A stretch of 64,000 nucleotides of DNA, taken from the NCBI GenBank assembly GCA_963607345.1, contig CAVDBL010000005.1:1-64000 (forward strand), given 5' to 3'. Position 1 is the first letter of the stretch. Every line of letters begins with the position of its first letter. The position numbers and the translations under genes were made by a program. The notes below the pieces were generated by a model that saw nothing but the letters and a program-made list of their open reading frames with translations, did no database searches and was not told the DNA's origin. Below, in pieces: positions 16,840 to 25,854 of the stretch. Origin of the DNA: W3P20-009 sp963607345. GTDB lineage: Bacteria; Bacteroidota; Bacteroidia; Bacteroidales; Marinilabiliaceae.

Positions 16840-19254
16840 ATGAAGCCGGAGTACAAGCCATACGTCATCGGGTTCTGGGCCATCTTCGCGGCCGTCATCC
16901 TGTGCGTCGTCATTTTCTTCACCCTCCTTTCTCAAGGTGCTCTCGGCTATATGCCCTCTTTTGCGGAACTCGAGAACCCTAAGAGCAATATAGCGACCGA
17001 GATTATCTCTGCGGACGGCAAGCCCATCGGGCGTTTCTATGTCGAAAACCGCAGCTATGTCGATTTCGAAGATCTCTCGCCATACATCGTCAAAGCCCTC
17101 GTAGCAACCGAGGACGAGCGTTTCTACGAACACTCTGGCATCGATGTCCGAAGCCTCTTCCGCGTTCTTGTCAAGACCGTCGTCTTCCGTAACTCCAGTT
17201 CTGGTGGCGGCAGCACCATAACGCAGCAGCTCGCCAAGATGCTCTTCCACGAGCAGGCCCACAGCCTATCCGAGCGTTTCATTCAGAAAATAAACGAGTG
17301 GGTCATCGCCGTCAAGCTCGAACGCAGCTACACCAAGAACGAGATTCTTGCAATGTACCTCAACAAGGTTGGCTACGTCTATGACGCTTACGGTATCGAG
17401 AGTGCCGCCTACACCTTCTTCGGCGTCAAGGCCAAAGACCTCAAAATCGAGCAAGCCGCCGTCCTCGTTGGCATGCTCAAGAATCCTGCCCTCTACAACC
17501 CAATGCGCCGCCCCGAGCTCGTCCTGCAACGCCGCAATGTCGTCTTCGCGCAGATGCTCAAGCAACGCTACATCTCCACCACCCAGTGCGACTCCCTCTC
17601 CGCTCTCCCGCTCGATCTCTCCAACTTCCGACGCTCCGACCATAAGGACGGCTCCGCGCCATACTTCCGAGAGTTCCTCCGCCTCCAGCTCAAAGCCCAT
17701 AAGCCCGTCCGCTCCGCCTACGCCTCTTGGCAGACTCAAGAGTTCATCGACGACAGCATCCAGTGGGCGACAAACCCTCTCTACGGTTGGATCGACAAGA
17801 ACCCTAAAGCCGACGGATCTCTCTACGACATCTATCGCGACGGTCTGAAGATCTTCACCACCATCGACAGCCGAATGCAGTCCTATGCCGAGGCCGCCGT
17901 GACCGAGCACATCGGACATAATCTCCAGCCGCAATTCTTCAAAGGCAAGAAGGGAGCCAAGTTCGCCCCCTACTCCAACGATATTACCCAAGAGCAGTTC
18001 GACGCCATGATCCGCAAGTCGCTCCGCAACTCCGAGCGATGGCGAGTCCTCAAGTCCAATGGCATGAAAGAGGATAAGATCATGGAGGTCATGAAGCAAA
18101 AGGTCGAGATGAGGGTCTTCGATTGGGACGCCCAAGACCTCGAACGCGACACCGTAATGACCCCCTACGATTCTGTCGTCTACCATAAGCACTTCCTCCG
18201 ATGCTCCTTTATGGCAATGGACCCTCGCTCCGGCAACGTCCGTGCCTATGTCGGCGGACCCAACTTCCGATATTTCCAATACGACATGGCCACCAAGGGG
18301 CGCCGACAGGTAGGCTCCACCATCAAGCCATTCGTCTACACCACCATATTCCGCGATGGTCACACCCCATGCGACCTCGTCCCCAATGTCCCGCAGACGT
18401 TCACCATTCCTGCCGAGGGCAACACCACAAAGACGTGGACGCCTCGCAACGCTGGCGATGCCCGTCTCGGCGAGATGGTCTCCCTCAAATGGGGTCTCGC
18501 CAATTCCAATAACAACGTCACAGGTTGGGCCATGAAGCAGACCTCCCCCGAGCAGGTGACCAACCTCATCCACGCCCTCGGTGTCGACAGTCCAATCGAC
18601 CCCGTCCCCTCCCTATTCCTCGGCACCAGCGATGTCAAGCTCGCCGAGATGGTTGGAGCCTATGGCACCTACGTCAACAAGGGTGTCCATATCGATCCCG
18701 TCTACGTCACTGAGATCCAAGACCGCTACGGTAATGTCATCAGCCGCTTCGGGCGACGGGAGCGCGAGGTCATCGACGAGCAGACTGCCTACATGATGAT
18801 CAGCCTCCTCCAAGGTGTCGTCGACCAAGGTACGGCGCGCCGTCTCCGCGGTCCATCCTATCGCCTCACTTGTCAGATGGGCGGCAAGACGGGAACGACA
18901 CAAAACCAAAGCGACGGATGGTTCATGGCCGTCATGCCACACCTCGTCGCAGGCGTATGGGTCGGTGGCGAGGAGCGTGCCATCCACTTCAACAGCATGT
19001 CCATCGGTCAGGCCTCCAATGCCGCCATCCCTGTCTTCGGACGCTTCATCCTCAAGGTCTATGACGACGCCTCCATAACCGACGTCCGACCAGAAGATAC
19101 TTTCGACGCTCCACAGGTCATCAACTTCTCGCTCGACTGCTCCGATAAAGGCATAAACGCCGACGGCGAGGAGTCCGAAGCCTCCTCCGACGCTCCGCAG
19201 CAAGATGCCGTCGACCCGACCGACTGCGGAGAGTCCGACATTTTCAATTTCTAA
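16840..19254 (+). CDS. mrcA: Penicillin-binding protein 1A (transglycosylase/transpeptidase)
   Basis: A bifunctional class A PBP that polymerises and cross-links peptidoglycan, 804 residues. One N-terminal membrane anchor lies at about 10-32. The GT51 domain has ATEDERFYEHSGID (catalytic Glu91) and GGGSTITQQLAKM. The transpeptidase has GSTIKPF (Ser493, Lys496), SNNNV (SxN) and GKTGTTQ (Lys683). The C-terminal tail is acidic and low in complexity. A possible weak promoter (TTG at 16782, TAAATTAG at 16805, 20 bases apart) precedes it. Confidence 0.96.
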   Translation: MKPEYKPYVIGFWAIFAAVILCVVIFFTLLSQGALGYMPSFAELENPKSNIATEIISADGKPIGRFYVENRSYVDFEDLSPYIVKALVATEDERFYEHSGIDVRSLFRVLVKTVVFRNSSSGGGSTITQQLAKMLFHEQAHSLSERFIQKINEWVIAVKLERSYTKNEILAMYLNKVGYVYDAYGIESAAYTFFGVKAKDLKIEQAAVLVGMLKNPALYNPMRRPELVLQRRNVVFAQMLKQRYISTTQCDSLSALPLDLSNFRRSDHKDGSAPYFREFLRLQLKAHKPVRSAYASWQTQEFIDDSIQWATNPLYGWIDKNPKADGSLYDIYRDGLKIFTTIDSRMQSYAEAAVTEHIGHNLQPQFFKGKKGAKFAPYSNDITQEQFDAMIRKSLRNSERWRVLKSNGMKEDKIMEVMKQKVEMRVFDWDAQDLERDTVMTPYDSVVYHKHFLRCSFMAMDPRSGNVRAYVGGPNFRYFQYDMATKGRRQVGSTIKPFVYTTIFRDGHTPCDLVPNVPQTFTIPAEGNTTKTWTPRNAGDARLGEMVSLKWGLANSNNNVTGWAMKQTSPEQVTNLIHALGVDSPIDPVPSLFLGTSDVKLAEMVGAYGTYVNKGVHIDPVYVTEIQDRYGNVISRFGRREREVIDEQTAYMMISLLQGVVDQGTARRLRGPSYRLTCQMGGKTGTTQNQSDGWFMAVMPHLVAGVWVGGEERAIHFNSMSIGQASNAAIPVFGRFILKVYDDASITDVRPEDTFDAPQVINFSLDCSDKGINADGEESEASSDAPQQDAVDPTDCGESDIFNF

Positions 19255-19314
19255 TCCCTGCCCCTTGCGTCTCTCCCGACGCATCTCGCGGCTTTAGTCT
19301 TTAAAATGTGAACA

Positions 19315-20385
19315 ATGGCACAACAACAGCAATCTGAAGAGACGGTTCTCGATAGCGTGAAGTCTTGGAAAATAATCCTGCCCATAGTCATCGGCTTGGG
19401 TGTGACGGTTTGGCTTTTCGCCCGCGAGTACCAGCCTGGGGCTTTCGACGCTTTCTCCTTCGGCCCTATGACGATTGTCTTCCTCGTGGCGGCAATCCTG
19501 TTCATGATGGGACGCGATGTTGGCTATATGATCCGCATCCGACTTCTCAGCGATGGCGATCTCAGCTGGACGGCTGCTTTCCGAATCATCATGCTTTGGG
19601 AGTTCTCGTCGGCTGTCACCCCGTCCGCTGTCGGCGGCACGAGTGTAGCCCTCTTCTTCATAAATCGCGAGGGCATCACGGCAGGTCGCTCAACGGGCAT
19701 CGTCATGATAACGTCTTTCCTCGACGAGCTATATTTCGCCATCTTCTTCCCGCTTGTCGTTTACCTTATCGGCTACGATAATATCTTCGGTTTCGACGAG
19801 GGGCTTGCCCGCGACCTGGCAGCCGTCGCTTGGACTGGCTATGGCATCAAAGTCGCCTACATCCTCCTCCTCAGCTATGGCCTCTTCGTCAACCCCCGAG
19901 GGCTTAAATGGCTTCTCCTCAAAATATTCAAACTCCCATTCCTGCGCCGATGGAGGCTTGCCATAGGCGATGTTGGTGACGACATCGTGCAGACTGCGCG
20001 CTATTTTCGTCACTGGCCTGCGCGCAAGTGGGCAAAGTCCTTCCTTGCGACTGCGCTTAGCTGGACGTCGCGCTATTGGGTCGTCAACGCTCTCATCCTC
20101 GCTTTCTTCGGATTCCATCACCTCGGCTTGCTCGACCACTTTATCGTCTTCGGCAAGCAATTGGCAATGTGGATCATGATGCTTGTGAGCCCGACTCCTG
20201 GCGGCAGCGGCTTTGCCGAGTACGTCTTCAAAGAGTTCCTCGCCTCCTACATTCCTGCTGGTGCGATAGCTCTCGCCCTGTGCTGGCGTCTCGTCAGCTA
20301 CTACCCCTACCTCATCGCGGGAGCGATTCTCTTCCCTCGCTGGGTGGGTGGTTGTTTCAACAAGAAAAAAGAAACTAAGGACTGA
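19315..20385 (+). CDS. LPG synthase TM-like (UPF0104) membrane protein
   Basis: A polytopic inner-membrane protein of 356 residues resembling the flippase region of lysylphosphatidylglycerol synthase (PF03706). It has about eight hydrophobic segments, the conserved EFSSAVTPSAVGGTSVALFF segment near residues 97-116, and the late motif SPTPGGSGFAEYVF. The catalytic aminoacyltransferase domain of MprF is absent, so it can only be a lipid or glycolipid translocase-like protein; the substrate is unknown. lpxK starts four bases after its stop, so the two are translated from one mRNA, suggesting an envelope-lipid role. Confidence 0.85.
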   Translation: MAQQQQSEETVLDSVKSWKIILPIVIGLGVTVWLFAREYQPGAFDAFSFGPMTIVFLVAAILFMMGRDVGYMIRIRLLSDGDLSWTAAFRIIMLWEFSSAVTPSAVGGTSVALFFINREGITAGRSTGIVMITSFLDELYFAIFFPLVVYLIGYDNIFGFDEGLARDLAAVAWTGYGIKVAYILLLSYGLFVNPRGLKWLLLKIFKLPFLRRWRLAIGDVGDDIVQTARYFRHWPARKWAKSFLATALSWTSRYWVVNALILAFFGFHHLGLLDHFIVFGKQLAMWIMMLVSPTPGGSGFAEYVFKEFLASYIPAGAIALALCWRLVSYYPYLIAGAILFPRWVGGCFNKKKETKD

Positions 20386-20389
20386 TCAG

Positions 20390-21415
20390 ATGAGTTTGCG
20401 CATCATTCTTTTGCCTCTCGCCATCGTCTACTGGGTCGTGACTTCAATCCGCTCTTGGCTATACGATGTCGGTGCGCTCCGCTCCCGTTCGTTCTCCAAG
20501 CCGGTCATCTGCGTTGGCAATATCACCGTCGGCGGCACAGGTAAGACCCCAGTCATAGAGCGCATAGCGTCACTGCTCATCGACCAAGGGTTCCACGTCG
20601 CTGTCGTAAGCCGCGGCTACCGACGCAACACCAAGGGGCAGGTCATCGTCTCCTCCGACGATTCCGCCAATTCCGTCGGCGACGAGCCACGACAGATTAA
20701 GACCCATTTCCCACAAGTCGACGTCATTGTCGATGTCAACCGTGCTGCGGCAATCGACACGGCCATCTCCCGAAAGGCCGATGTCGTCCTCATGGACGAC
20801 GGCATGCAGCATCGCTCCGTCAACCCCTCAGCCCTCATCCTCGTCTGCGACTACGCCCGCCCACTATGGCGCGACCTCCCTCTCCCCGCAGGCGATAAGC
20901 GTGAGTCCATGTATGCGCGCCTTCGTGCCGATGTCGTGATCATCAACAAGTGCCCTCCCTCCCTCTCGCGTGCCGAAGCCGAGTCCATCTTCTCAAGGCT
21001 CAGCCTCAACGATGGTCAGAAGATTTTCTTCACAGCCATAGCCTATGCCGATTTCCGCGACTCCAACGGCAATAGCGTCCACGACTCGATAATTTCAACT
21101 CTCGGCGCAGTCGCCGTGGCTGGCATCGGACGACCCGCGCCATTCTTCGAAGAAGTCCACCGACGCATATCCCCTGCCGTCCAGACGGTCTCCTACAACG
21201 ACCACCATACCTACACCTCGCAAGACCTCAAGGATCTCGAGTCCCGTCTCGGTGTCGCAGGTCCCAATAGCTTCCTCGTCACGACAGAGAAGGACGCTAC
21301 GCGCCTACCAGCCAAAGTCGGACGACATCCCGTCCTCTCGCTCCCCATACGCCTGCAGGTTCTCCTCGGCGACGAGAAGAGGTTCAACCTCGCCATGACG
21401 TCCTTGGCCCGTTAA
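20390..21415 (+). CDS. lpxK: Tetraacyldisaccharide 4'-kinase LpxK
   Basis: The inner-membrane kinase that phosphorylates the 4' position of the lipid A disaccharide, 341 residues. A membrane helix (about 5-22) is followed by the Walker A VGNITVGGTGKTP, then VSRGYRR, and DDGMQHR, all typical of LpxK. The ATG at 20390 is chosen; the frame open from 20348 would overlap the upstream gene by 38 bases. The upstream gene is a lipid-flippase-like protein and waaA lies elsewhere in the window. Confidence 0.95.
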   Translation: MSLRIILLPLAIVYWVVTSIRSWLYDVGALRSRSFSKPVICVGNITVGGTGKTPVIERIASLLIDQGFHVAVVSRGYRRNTKGQVIVSSDDSANSVGDEPRQIKTHFPQVDVIVDVNRAAAIDTAISRKADVVLMDDGMQHRSVNPSALILVCDYARPLWRDLPLPAGDKRESMYARLRADVVIINKCPPSLSRAEAESIFSRLSLNDGQKIFFTAIAYADFRDSNGNSVHDSIISTLGAVAVAGIGRPAPFFEEVHRRISPAVQTVSYNDHHTYTSQDLKDLESRLGVAGPNSFLVTTEKDATRLPAKVGRHPVLSLPIRLQVLLGDEKRFNLAMTSLAR

Positions 21416-21460
21416 CCCGACAACACGAATTTTCTTATCCACAAATAGCATATCAACATA

Positions 21461-22282
21461 ATGATACCAAACGAAATCAAAGAGGCGGCAGCCTACCTCC
21501 AGTCTCGCATCATCGACGGCACACGTGTCGGCATCGTTCTCGGCACAGGTCTCGGTGGTCTTGTCCATAAGATCGAAATTCAAGAGAGCATCGACTATAA
21601 GGATATCCCCCATTTCCCAGTCTCTACCGTCCAAGGTCACTCTGGCCGCCTCATCGTCGGACGAATCTGCGGCGTCCCCGTCCTCGCCATGCAGGGTCGT
21701 TTCCACTTCTATGAGGGATGGTCTATGGCGCAAGTCACTTTCCCTGCGCGCGTCATGTGTCTCCTCGGCATCAAGACCCTTTTCGTCTCCAATGCCTCTG
21801 GCGGTCTCAACCCAGGTTTCAAGGTCGGCGACGTCATGATTATTACCGACCATATCAATATGTTCGGCACCAACCCTCTCATCGGTCCTAATATGGACGA
21901 GTTCGGCCCCCGTTTCCCGGATATGAGCCAAACCTACAGCCCTCGTCTCACGGCTCGCGCTCTCGAGATCGGCAAGGCCGAGGGGCTCGACCTCAAGACT
22001 GGTGTCTATGTCGGCACGACAGGTCCTACTTTTGAGACACCTGCCGAGTACAAGATGTTCCGAGCTCTTGGTGGCGACGCTGTCGGCATGAGCACCGTCC
22101 CCGAAGTCATCGTCGCTCGCCATTGCGGCATCGAGGTCTTCGGTGTCTCCATCATCACCGACTCGGGTGTCCCCGGCGAGATTGTCGAGGTCTCCCACGA
22201 GGAGGTTCAGCGTGTGGCTGCTGCTGCCGAACCTCGCATGACGCGTGTCATCGAGGCTCTCATAGCTGCCGAAGGCAAATAA
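21461..22282 (+). CDS. punA: Purine nucleoside phosphorylase
   Basis: Trimeric class I PNP, 273 residues, which splits inosine and guanosine with phosphate in purine salvage. Motifs in order: GTGLGGLVHKI (phosphate loop), VQGHSGRLIVG, MQGRFHFYEGW, SNASGGLNPGF, DHINMFGTNPL, and GPTFETPAEYKMFRALGGDAVGM near 190-210, carrying the base-binding Glu. It lies 45 bases after lpxK, which matches the lpxK-punA order in other Bacteroidales; thiL, often next there, is absent. Confidence 0.95.
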   Translation: MIPNEIKEAAAYLQSRIIDGTRVGIVLGTGLGGLVHKIEIQESIDYKDIPHFPVSTVQGHSGRLIVGRICGVPVLAMQGRFHFYEGWSMAQVTFPARVMCLLGIKTLFVSNASGGLNPGFKVGDVMIITDHINMFGTNPLIGPNMDEFGPRFPDMSQTYSPRLTARALEIGKAEGLDLKTGVYVGTTGPTFETPAEYKMFRALGGDAVGMSTVPEVIVARHCGIEVFGVSIITDSGVPGEIVEVSHEEVQRVAAAAEPRMTRVIEALIAAEGK

Positions 22283-22310
22283 AAACAACCTAAGCCGCCA
22301 GCCACGTCCA

Positions 22311-23360
22311 ATGGATTCGCTCCTCTCGCTGCTCTTCCGCCTCTGCTCCTTCGAACGTGACGGGTTCAACCCTCCCGACATCACGAAGAAGACGACTTCG
22401 CGGTTGGCTCTTCTGGCTGCGCAAAATGGCGTGGCTGGCTGGCTTCTCGATAGGCTTCTGGTCAATTATCCCGACTGGCCGCCTACCTCTTTGATGCGAA
22501 AGCGTCTGCTCTCCTCCGCCCACGACGCCCTTGTCCGCAATGCCGCCATGATTGGCGTCGTAAGTCGAATGTCTTCTGCGCTCCGTGCCGGAGGCGTCGA
22601 GCCCGTCCTCCTCAAGGGGCTCTCTCTCACGCGAGGCTACTATCCTGACCCCGCCATGCGCTCCGCCTCCGACATCGACATCCTGATTCTCAATGGCGAT
22701 GAGGCTAAGGCTTCTACTCTCCTCCAATCCGATGGCGCCCAACCCACGCGCCAACGCGTCTCGACGCTCAACGCCATCCGCAACCACCTCCCCCCGCTCC
22801 TCTATCGCGGTCTCCTTCTCGAGATTCATCGCAATCTCGCTCGCCACGATGTCGGGCGTTCTGCCATTAACGACATCGCCTCACATCTCACCTCTTCTCC
22901 CTACGGATACAGTGTCCTCGATACCGAGGCTCTCTTCTGCCATCTCGCCATACACGCCGCAAGCCACTACCGACGGGGTGCCACGCAAGTAAAGTATTTT
23001 GTCGACATCGCCATGGTGATGAACTCCGTGCCCGATCCCTCCAGCTTCATGGCGACATGCCAATCCATAGCACCATCCGCCAAGTCAGACATCCGTTGGG
23101 CTGCAGGGCTGGCGGTCAATCTTCTCCCTCCCGTCAAGGCGCAGGCGTTCATCTCCGCAGGCGTTAATTCTCTGAAGATCACTGCCGCCAATATCGACGG
23201 TCGTTACCGACGGTTCGCGCTCTTCCACATCGCGCTCTATGCCGCCTACGTCAACTTCCTCACCATCTTCGCCATCATCCGAGGCGGTCTCGGGATTTTC
23301 CCGACAATCCGCTACGTCTTTAGCGGTCGTATGGCACGCTCCAATTCCGGAAACAAGTAA
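22311..23360 (+). CDS. Nucleotidyltransferase-fold protein (NTP_transf_5)
   Basis: A 349-residue protein with the fold of the uncharacterised nucleotidyltransferase family PF14907: LLKGLSLTRGYYPDPAMRSASD followed by DIDILI, giving the metal-binding Asp121 and Asp123. Members often sit in polysaccharide or lasso-peptide loci, but the reaction is unknown. The last ~60 residues are hydrophobic (two possible membrane segments), which is unusual for the catalytic core and suggests membrane association. The next gene starts 10 bases after the stop, so it is probably co-transcribed with the YfhO-type protein. Confidence 0.78.
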   Translation: MDSLLSLLFRLCSFERDGFNPPDITKKTTSRLALLAAQNGVAGWLLDRLLVNYPDWPPTSLMRKRLLSSAHDALVRNAAMIGVVSRMSSALRAGGVEPVLLKGLSLTRGYYPDPAMRSASDIDILILNGDEAKASTLLQSDGAQPTRQRVSTLNAIRNHLPPLLYRGLLLEIHRNLARHDVGRSAINDIASHLTSSPYGYSVLDTEALFCHLAIHAASHYRRGATQVKYFVDIAMVMNSVPDPSSFMATCQSIAPSAKSDIRWAAGLAVNLLPPVKAQAFISAGVNSLKITAANIDGRYRRFALFHIALYAAYVNFLTIFAIIRGGLGIFPTIRYVFSGRMARSNSGNK

Positions 23361-23370
23361 CATAGCATAA

Positions 23371-25842
23371 ATGAATCCTACTCTCAAGAAGATTGTCTCG
23401 CTCTGGCCGCACCTCCTCGTGTTGGTCTGCTTCGCAATTCTGAGCTTCGTCTATTTCTTTCCCGTTCTTCAGGGTAAGACGCTCCCGCAAATGGATAACA
23501 TCCACGCCGAGGGCGCCGCGCACGAACTCGTCGAATACCAGCACCAGACTGGCGAGAAGGCGCAGTGGACCGACTCCATGTTCGGCGGCATGCCGGCCTA
23601 TCAAATCAAGTCCGACTCCAGCCACAACATCTTCTACCGCCTCTCCCACGCCATCCGCCTCGGTCTCCCATACACCACCGTGGCCATCGTGTTCCTCTAT
23701 CTCGTAGGCTTCTACATCATGCTGCTCAGCCTCGGCGTCGGACGCAATATCGCCATCATAGGTTCGCTCGCCTTCGCCCTCGGCTCCTATAACATAATCA
23801 TCATCGCTGCAGGGCATATCACCAAGTGCTACGCCATTGCCATGATGCCGCTCGTCATCGGAGGCGTGCTCATGACTTTCGGTGGCAAGCGAATCCTCGG
23901 TGCCGTATACACCATGGTGGCCCTCGGTCTCGAGTTGGCATACAACCATGTCCAGATAACCTACTATCTCGCTCTCGCCATCGCCCTTCTCGTCATAATC
24001 GAGCTAATCTTCGCCATACGTTCCCACGCCCTCCGCAGTTTTGGTGTCAGCATCGCGTTCTTAGCCGTTGCCGCCATCCTCGCCATTCTCCCAAGTGCCA
24101 CGAACCTTTGGACGACCTACGAGTATGGAGCCTATTCCATCCGCGGCAAGAGTGAGCTGAAGGCGGTCGACGGGCAAAAGGAGAGTTCCGGTCTCGACAA
24201 GGACTACGCGCTCGGCTGGAGCTACGGAGTCGGTGAGACCCCGACGCTCCTCGTCCCCAATGTCGTCGGCGGAGCAAGCGAGGCAATCGGCAATAAGGTG
24301 AAGGCAGTCCGTGAGGCCGATCCGCAAATAGGTCAGATCGTCGCCCAGCAGTCAAGCTACTGGGGAGGACGCAGCTTCACTTCAGGCCCTGTCTACGTGG
24401 GTGCGATCGTCTGCTTCCTCTTCTTCGTCGGATGTTTCTACTACAAGGGTCGTGTCAAATGGTGGCTCATTGCCGCAACAGTTCTCTCCATTTTCCTCGC
24501 ATGGGGCAAGAATTTCCCGCTCCTGACGGATTTCATGTTCTACCATTTCCCCCTGTATAATAAGTTCCGAACTGTCGAGATGGCTCTCGTCATTGCCACG
24601 GTCACAATCCCCCTCCTCGGCATGCTCGGCCTCAAGGCCATCTACGATAATCCAGAGGACATCAAATACCAGCCAGGCAAGTTCTTCGGAGCTCTCGGTC
24701 TGTCTGCAGGCGTCGCTCTTCTTCTCGCTGCCGTCCCGACGCTGTTCTACGATTTCCTCAGCCCCCAAGAGGCTGCACAGTTTGTCCAGCTCAAAGCGCA
24801 AAACCCAATCTACGCCACTCTTGAGCAGACGCTCGTCGATGCCCGTGTCGAACTGACGCGCTCCGATGCGCTCCGCTCGGCCGTTCTCATCCTGCTCGCC
24901 TCTTCCGCCCTGTGGTTCTGCTCCGTCCGCAAGATTAATTCCAAGATCATGCTCGCCACGGTGGCTGTCCTCACTCTCATCGACCTCTGGGGCGTCGATC
25001 GTCGCTACCTCTCGTCCGACAATTTCGTTCCTCGTTCCGAGAGCCGCAACTTCGCTATCTCCGAAGCCGACAAGGCCATTCTCGCCGACAAGACGCCACA
25101 CCGCGTCATGTCTCTCTACACCAACCCCTTCAACGAGGTCTTCACATCCTATTACCACCACTCTGTCGGCGGCTACCATGGTGCTAAGCTCCGTCGCTAC
25201 CAAGATCTCATCGACGCCCATCTCATGCCAGAGTGGCAGTCGCTCCTCGCCGCGCTCCAAAAGCAGGACTACGCCGCCATCGATGCCGCCATGTCCGCCT
25301 CCCCTGCGCTCAACATGCTCGGCTGCCGATACATGATCTATAATCCTAAGCAAGCCCCGCTCGTCAACCACTACGCCTTCCCCGAGGCTTGGTTCGTCTC
25401 CGAGGTTCAGCCCGTCTCGTCGCCCGATGATGCCCTCGCCGCCATCTCCTCCGCCGACCTCAAGCGTGTCGCTATACTCGAGGATTCCGAGGCTGCCACC
25501 TTCACGACTGACTCTTCAGCGTCAATCCGACAGACGGCTTATGCTCCCGACTGCGTGACCTATCAGAGCAATTCCTCAGCCGATGGTCTTGCCGTCTTCA
25601 GCGAGATTTACTACCCTGCCGGTTGGGTCGCCACAATCGACGGCGCCGAATCTCCAATTCTCCGCGCCGACTATACCCTCCGCGCTCTCCGCATCCCTGC
25701 TGGCAACCATACCATCGAGTTCTCTTTCCGTCCAAAGAGTTTCATCATCGGCAACAACATCTCCACTGTGGCGTCCATCGTCGTTGTGCTGCTGATCATC
25801 GCTGCCGTCGTCATGTCTCTCCGCGAGGCGAGGAAGGCTTAA
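23371..25842 (+). CDS. YfhO family membrane protein
   Basis: A large polytopic membrane protein of 823 residues. About eleven to twelve hydrophobic segments in the first 520 residues are followed by a soluble region of about 280 residues and a final membrane helix near the C-terminus. The order (N-terminal helix, GTC-like membrane core, periplasmic C-terminal domain with YYPAGWVATIDG, last helix) is that of YfhO proteins, which in Gram-positives help glycosylate lipoteichoic acid. Here teichoic acids are not expected, so it may glycosylate another envelope polymer or lipid. It is preceded by a nucleotidyltransferase-fold gene (10-base gap) and followed by DUF4954 (12-base gap). Confidence 0.87.
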   Translation: MNPTLKKIVSLWPHLLVLVCFAILSFVYFFPVLQGKTLPQMDNIHAEGAAHELVEYQHQTGEKAQWTDSMFGGMPAYQIKSDSSHNIFYRLSHAIRLGLPYTTVAIVFLYLVGFYIMLLSLGVGRNIAIIGSLAFALGSYNIIIIAAGHITKCYAIAMMPLVIGGVLMTFGGKRILGAVYTMVALGLELAYNHVQITYYLALAIALLVIIELIFAIRSHALRSFGVSIAFLAVAAILAILPSATNLWTTYEYGAYSIRGKSELKAVDGQKESSGLDKDYALGWSYGVGETPTLLVPNVVGGASEAIGNKVKAVREADPQIGQIVAQQSSYWGGRSFTSGPVYVGAIVCFLFFVGCFYYKGRVKWWLIAATVLSIFLAWGKNFPLLTDFMFYHFPLYNKFRTVEMALVIATVTIPLLGMLGLKAIYDNPEDIKYQPGKFFGALGLSAGVALLLAAVPTLFYDFLSPQEAAQFVQLKAQNPIYATLEQTLVDARVELTRSDALRSAVLILLASSALWFCSVRKINSKIMLATVAVLTLIDLWGVDRRYLSSDNFVPRSESRNFAISEADKAILADKTPHRVMSLYTNPFNEVFTSYYHHSVGGYHGAKLRRYQDLIDAHLMPEWQSLLAALQKQDYAAIDAAMSASPALNMLGCRYMIYNPKQAPLVNHYAFPEAWFVSEVQPVSSPDDALAAISSADLKRVAILEDSEAATFTTDSSASIRQTAYAPDCVTYQSNSSADGLAVFSEIYYPAGWVATIDGAESPILRADYTLRALRIPAGNHTIEFSFRPKSFIIGNNISTVASIVVVLLIIAAVVMSLREARKA

Positions 25843-25854
25843 AAACAAGTTACT

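Noticed and set aside
17266..18573. A 435-codon antisense frame inside the PBP1A gene
   Set aside because: PBP1A motifs on the plus strand are complete; the antisense translation is Gly/Val/Asp-rich with no domain.
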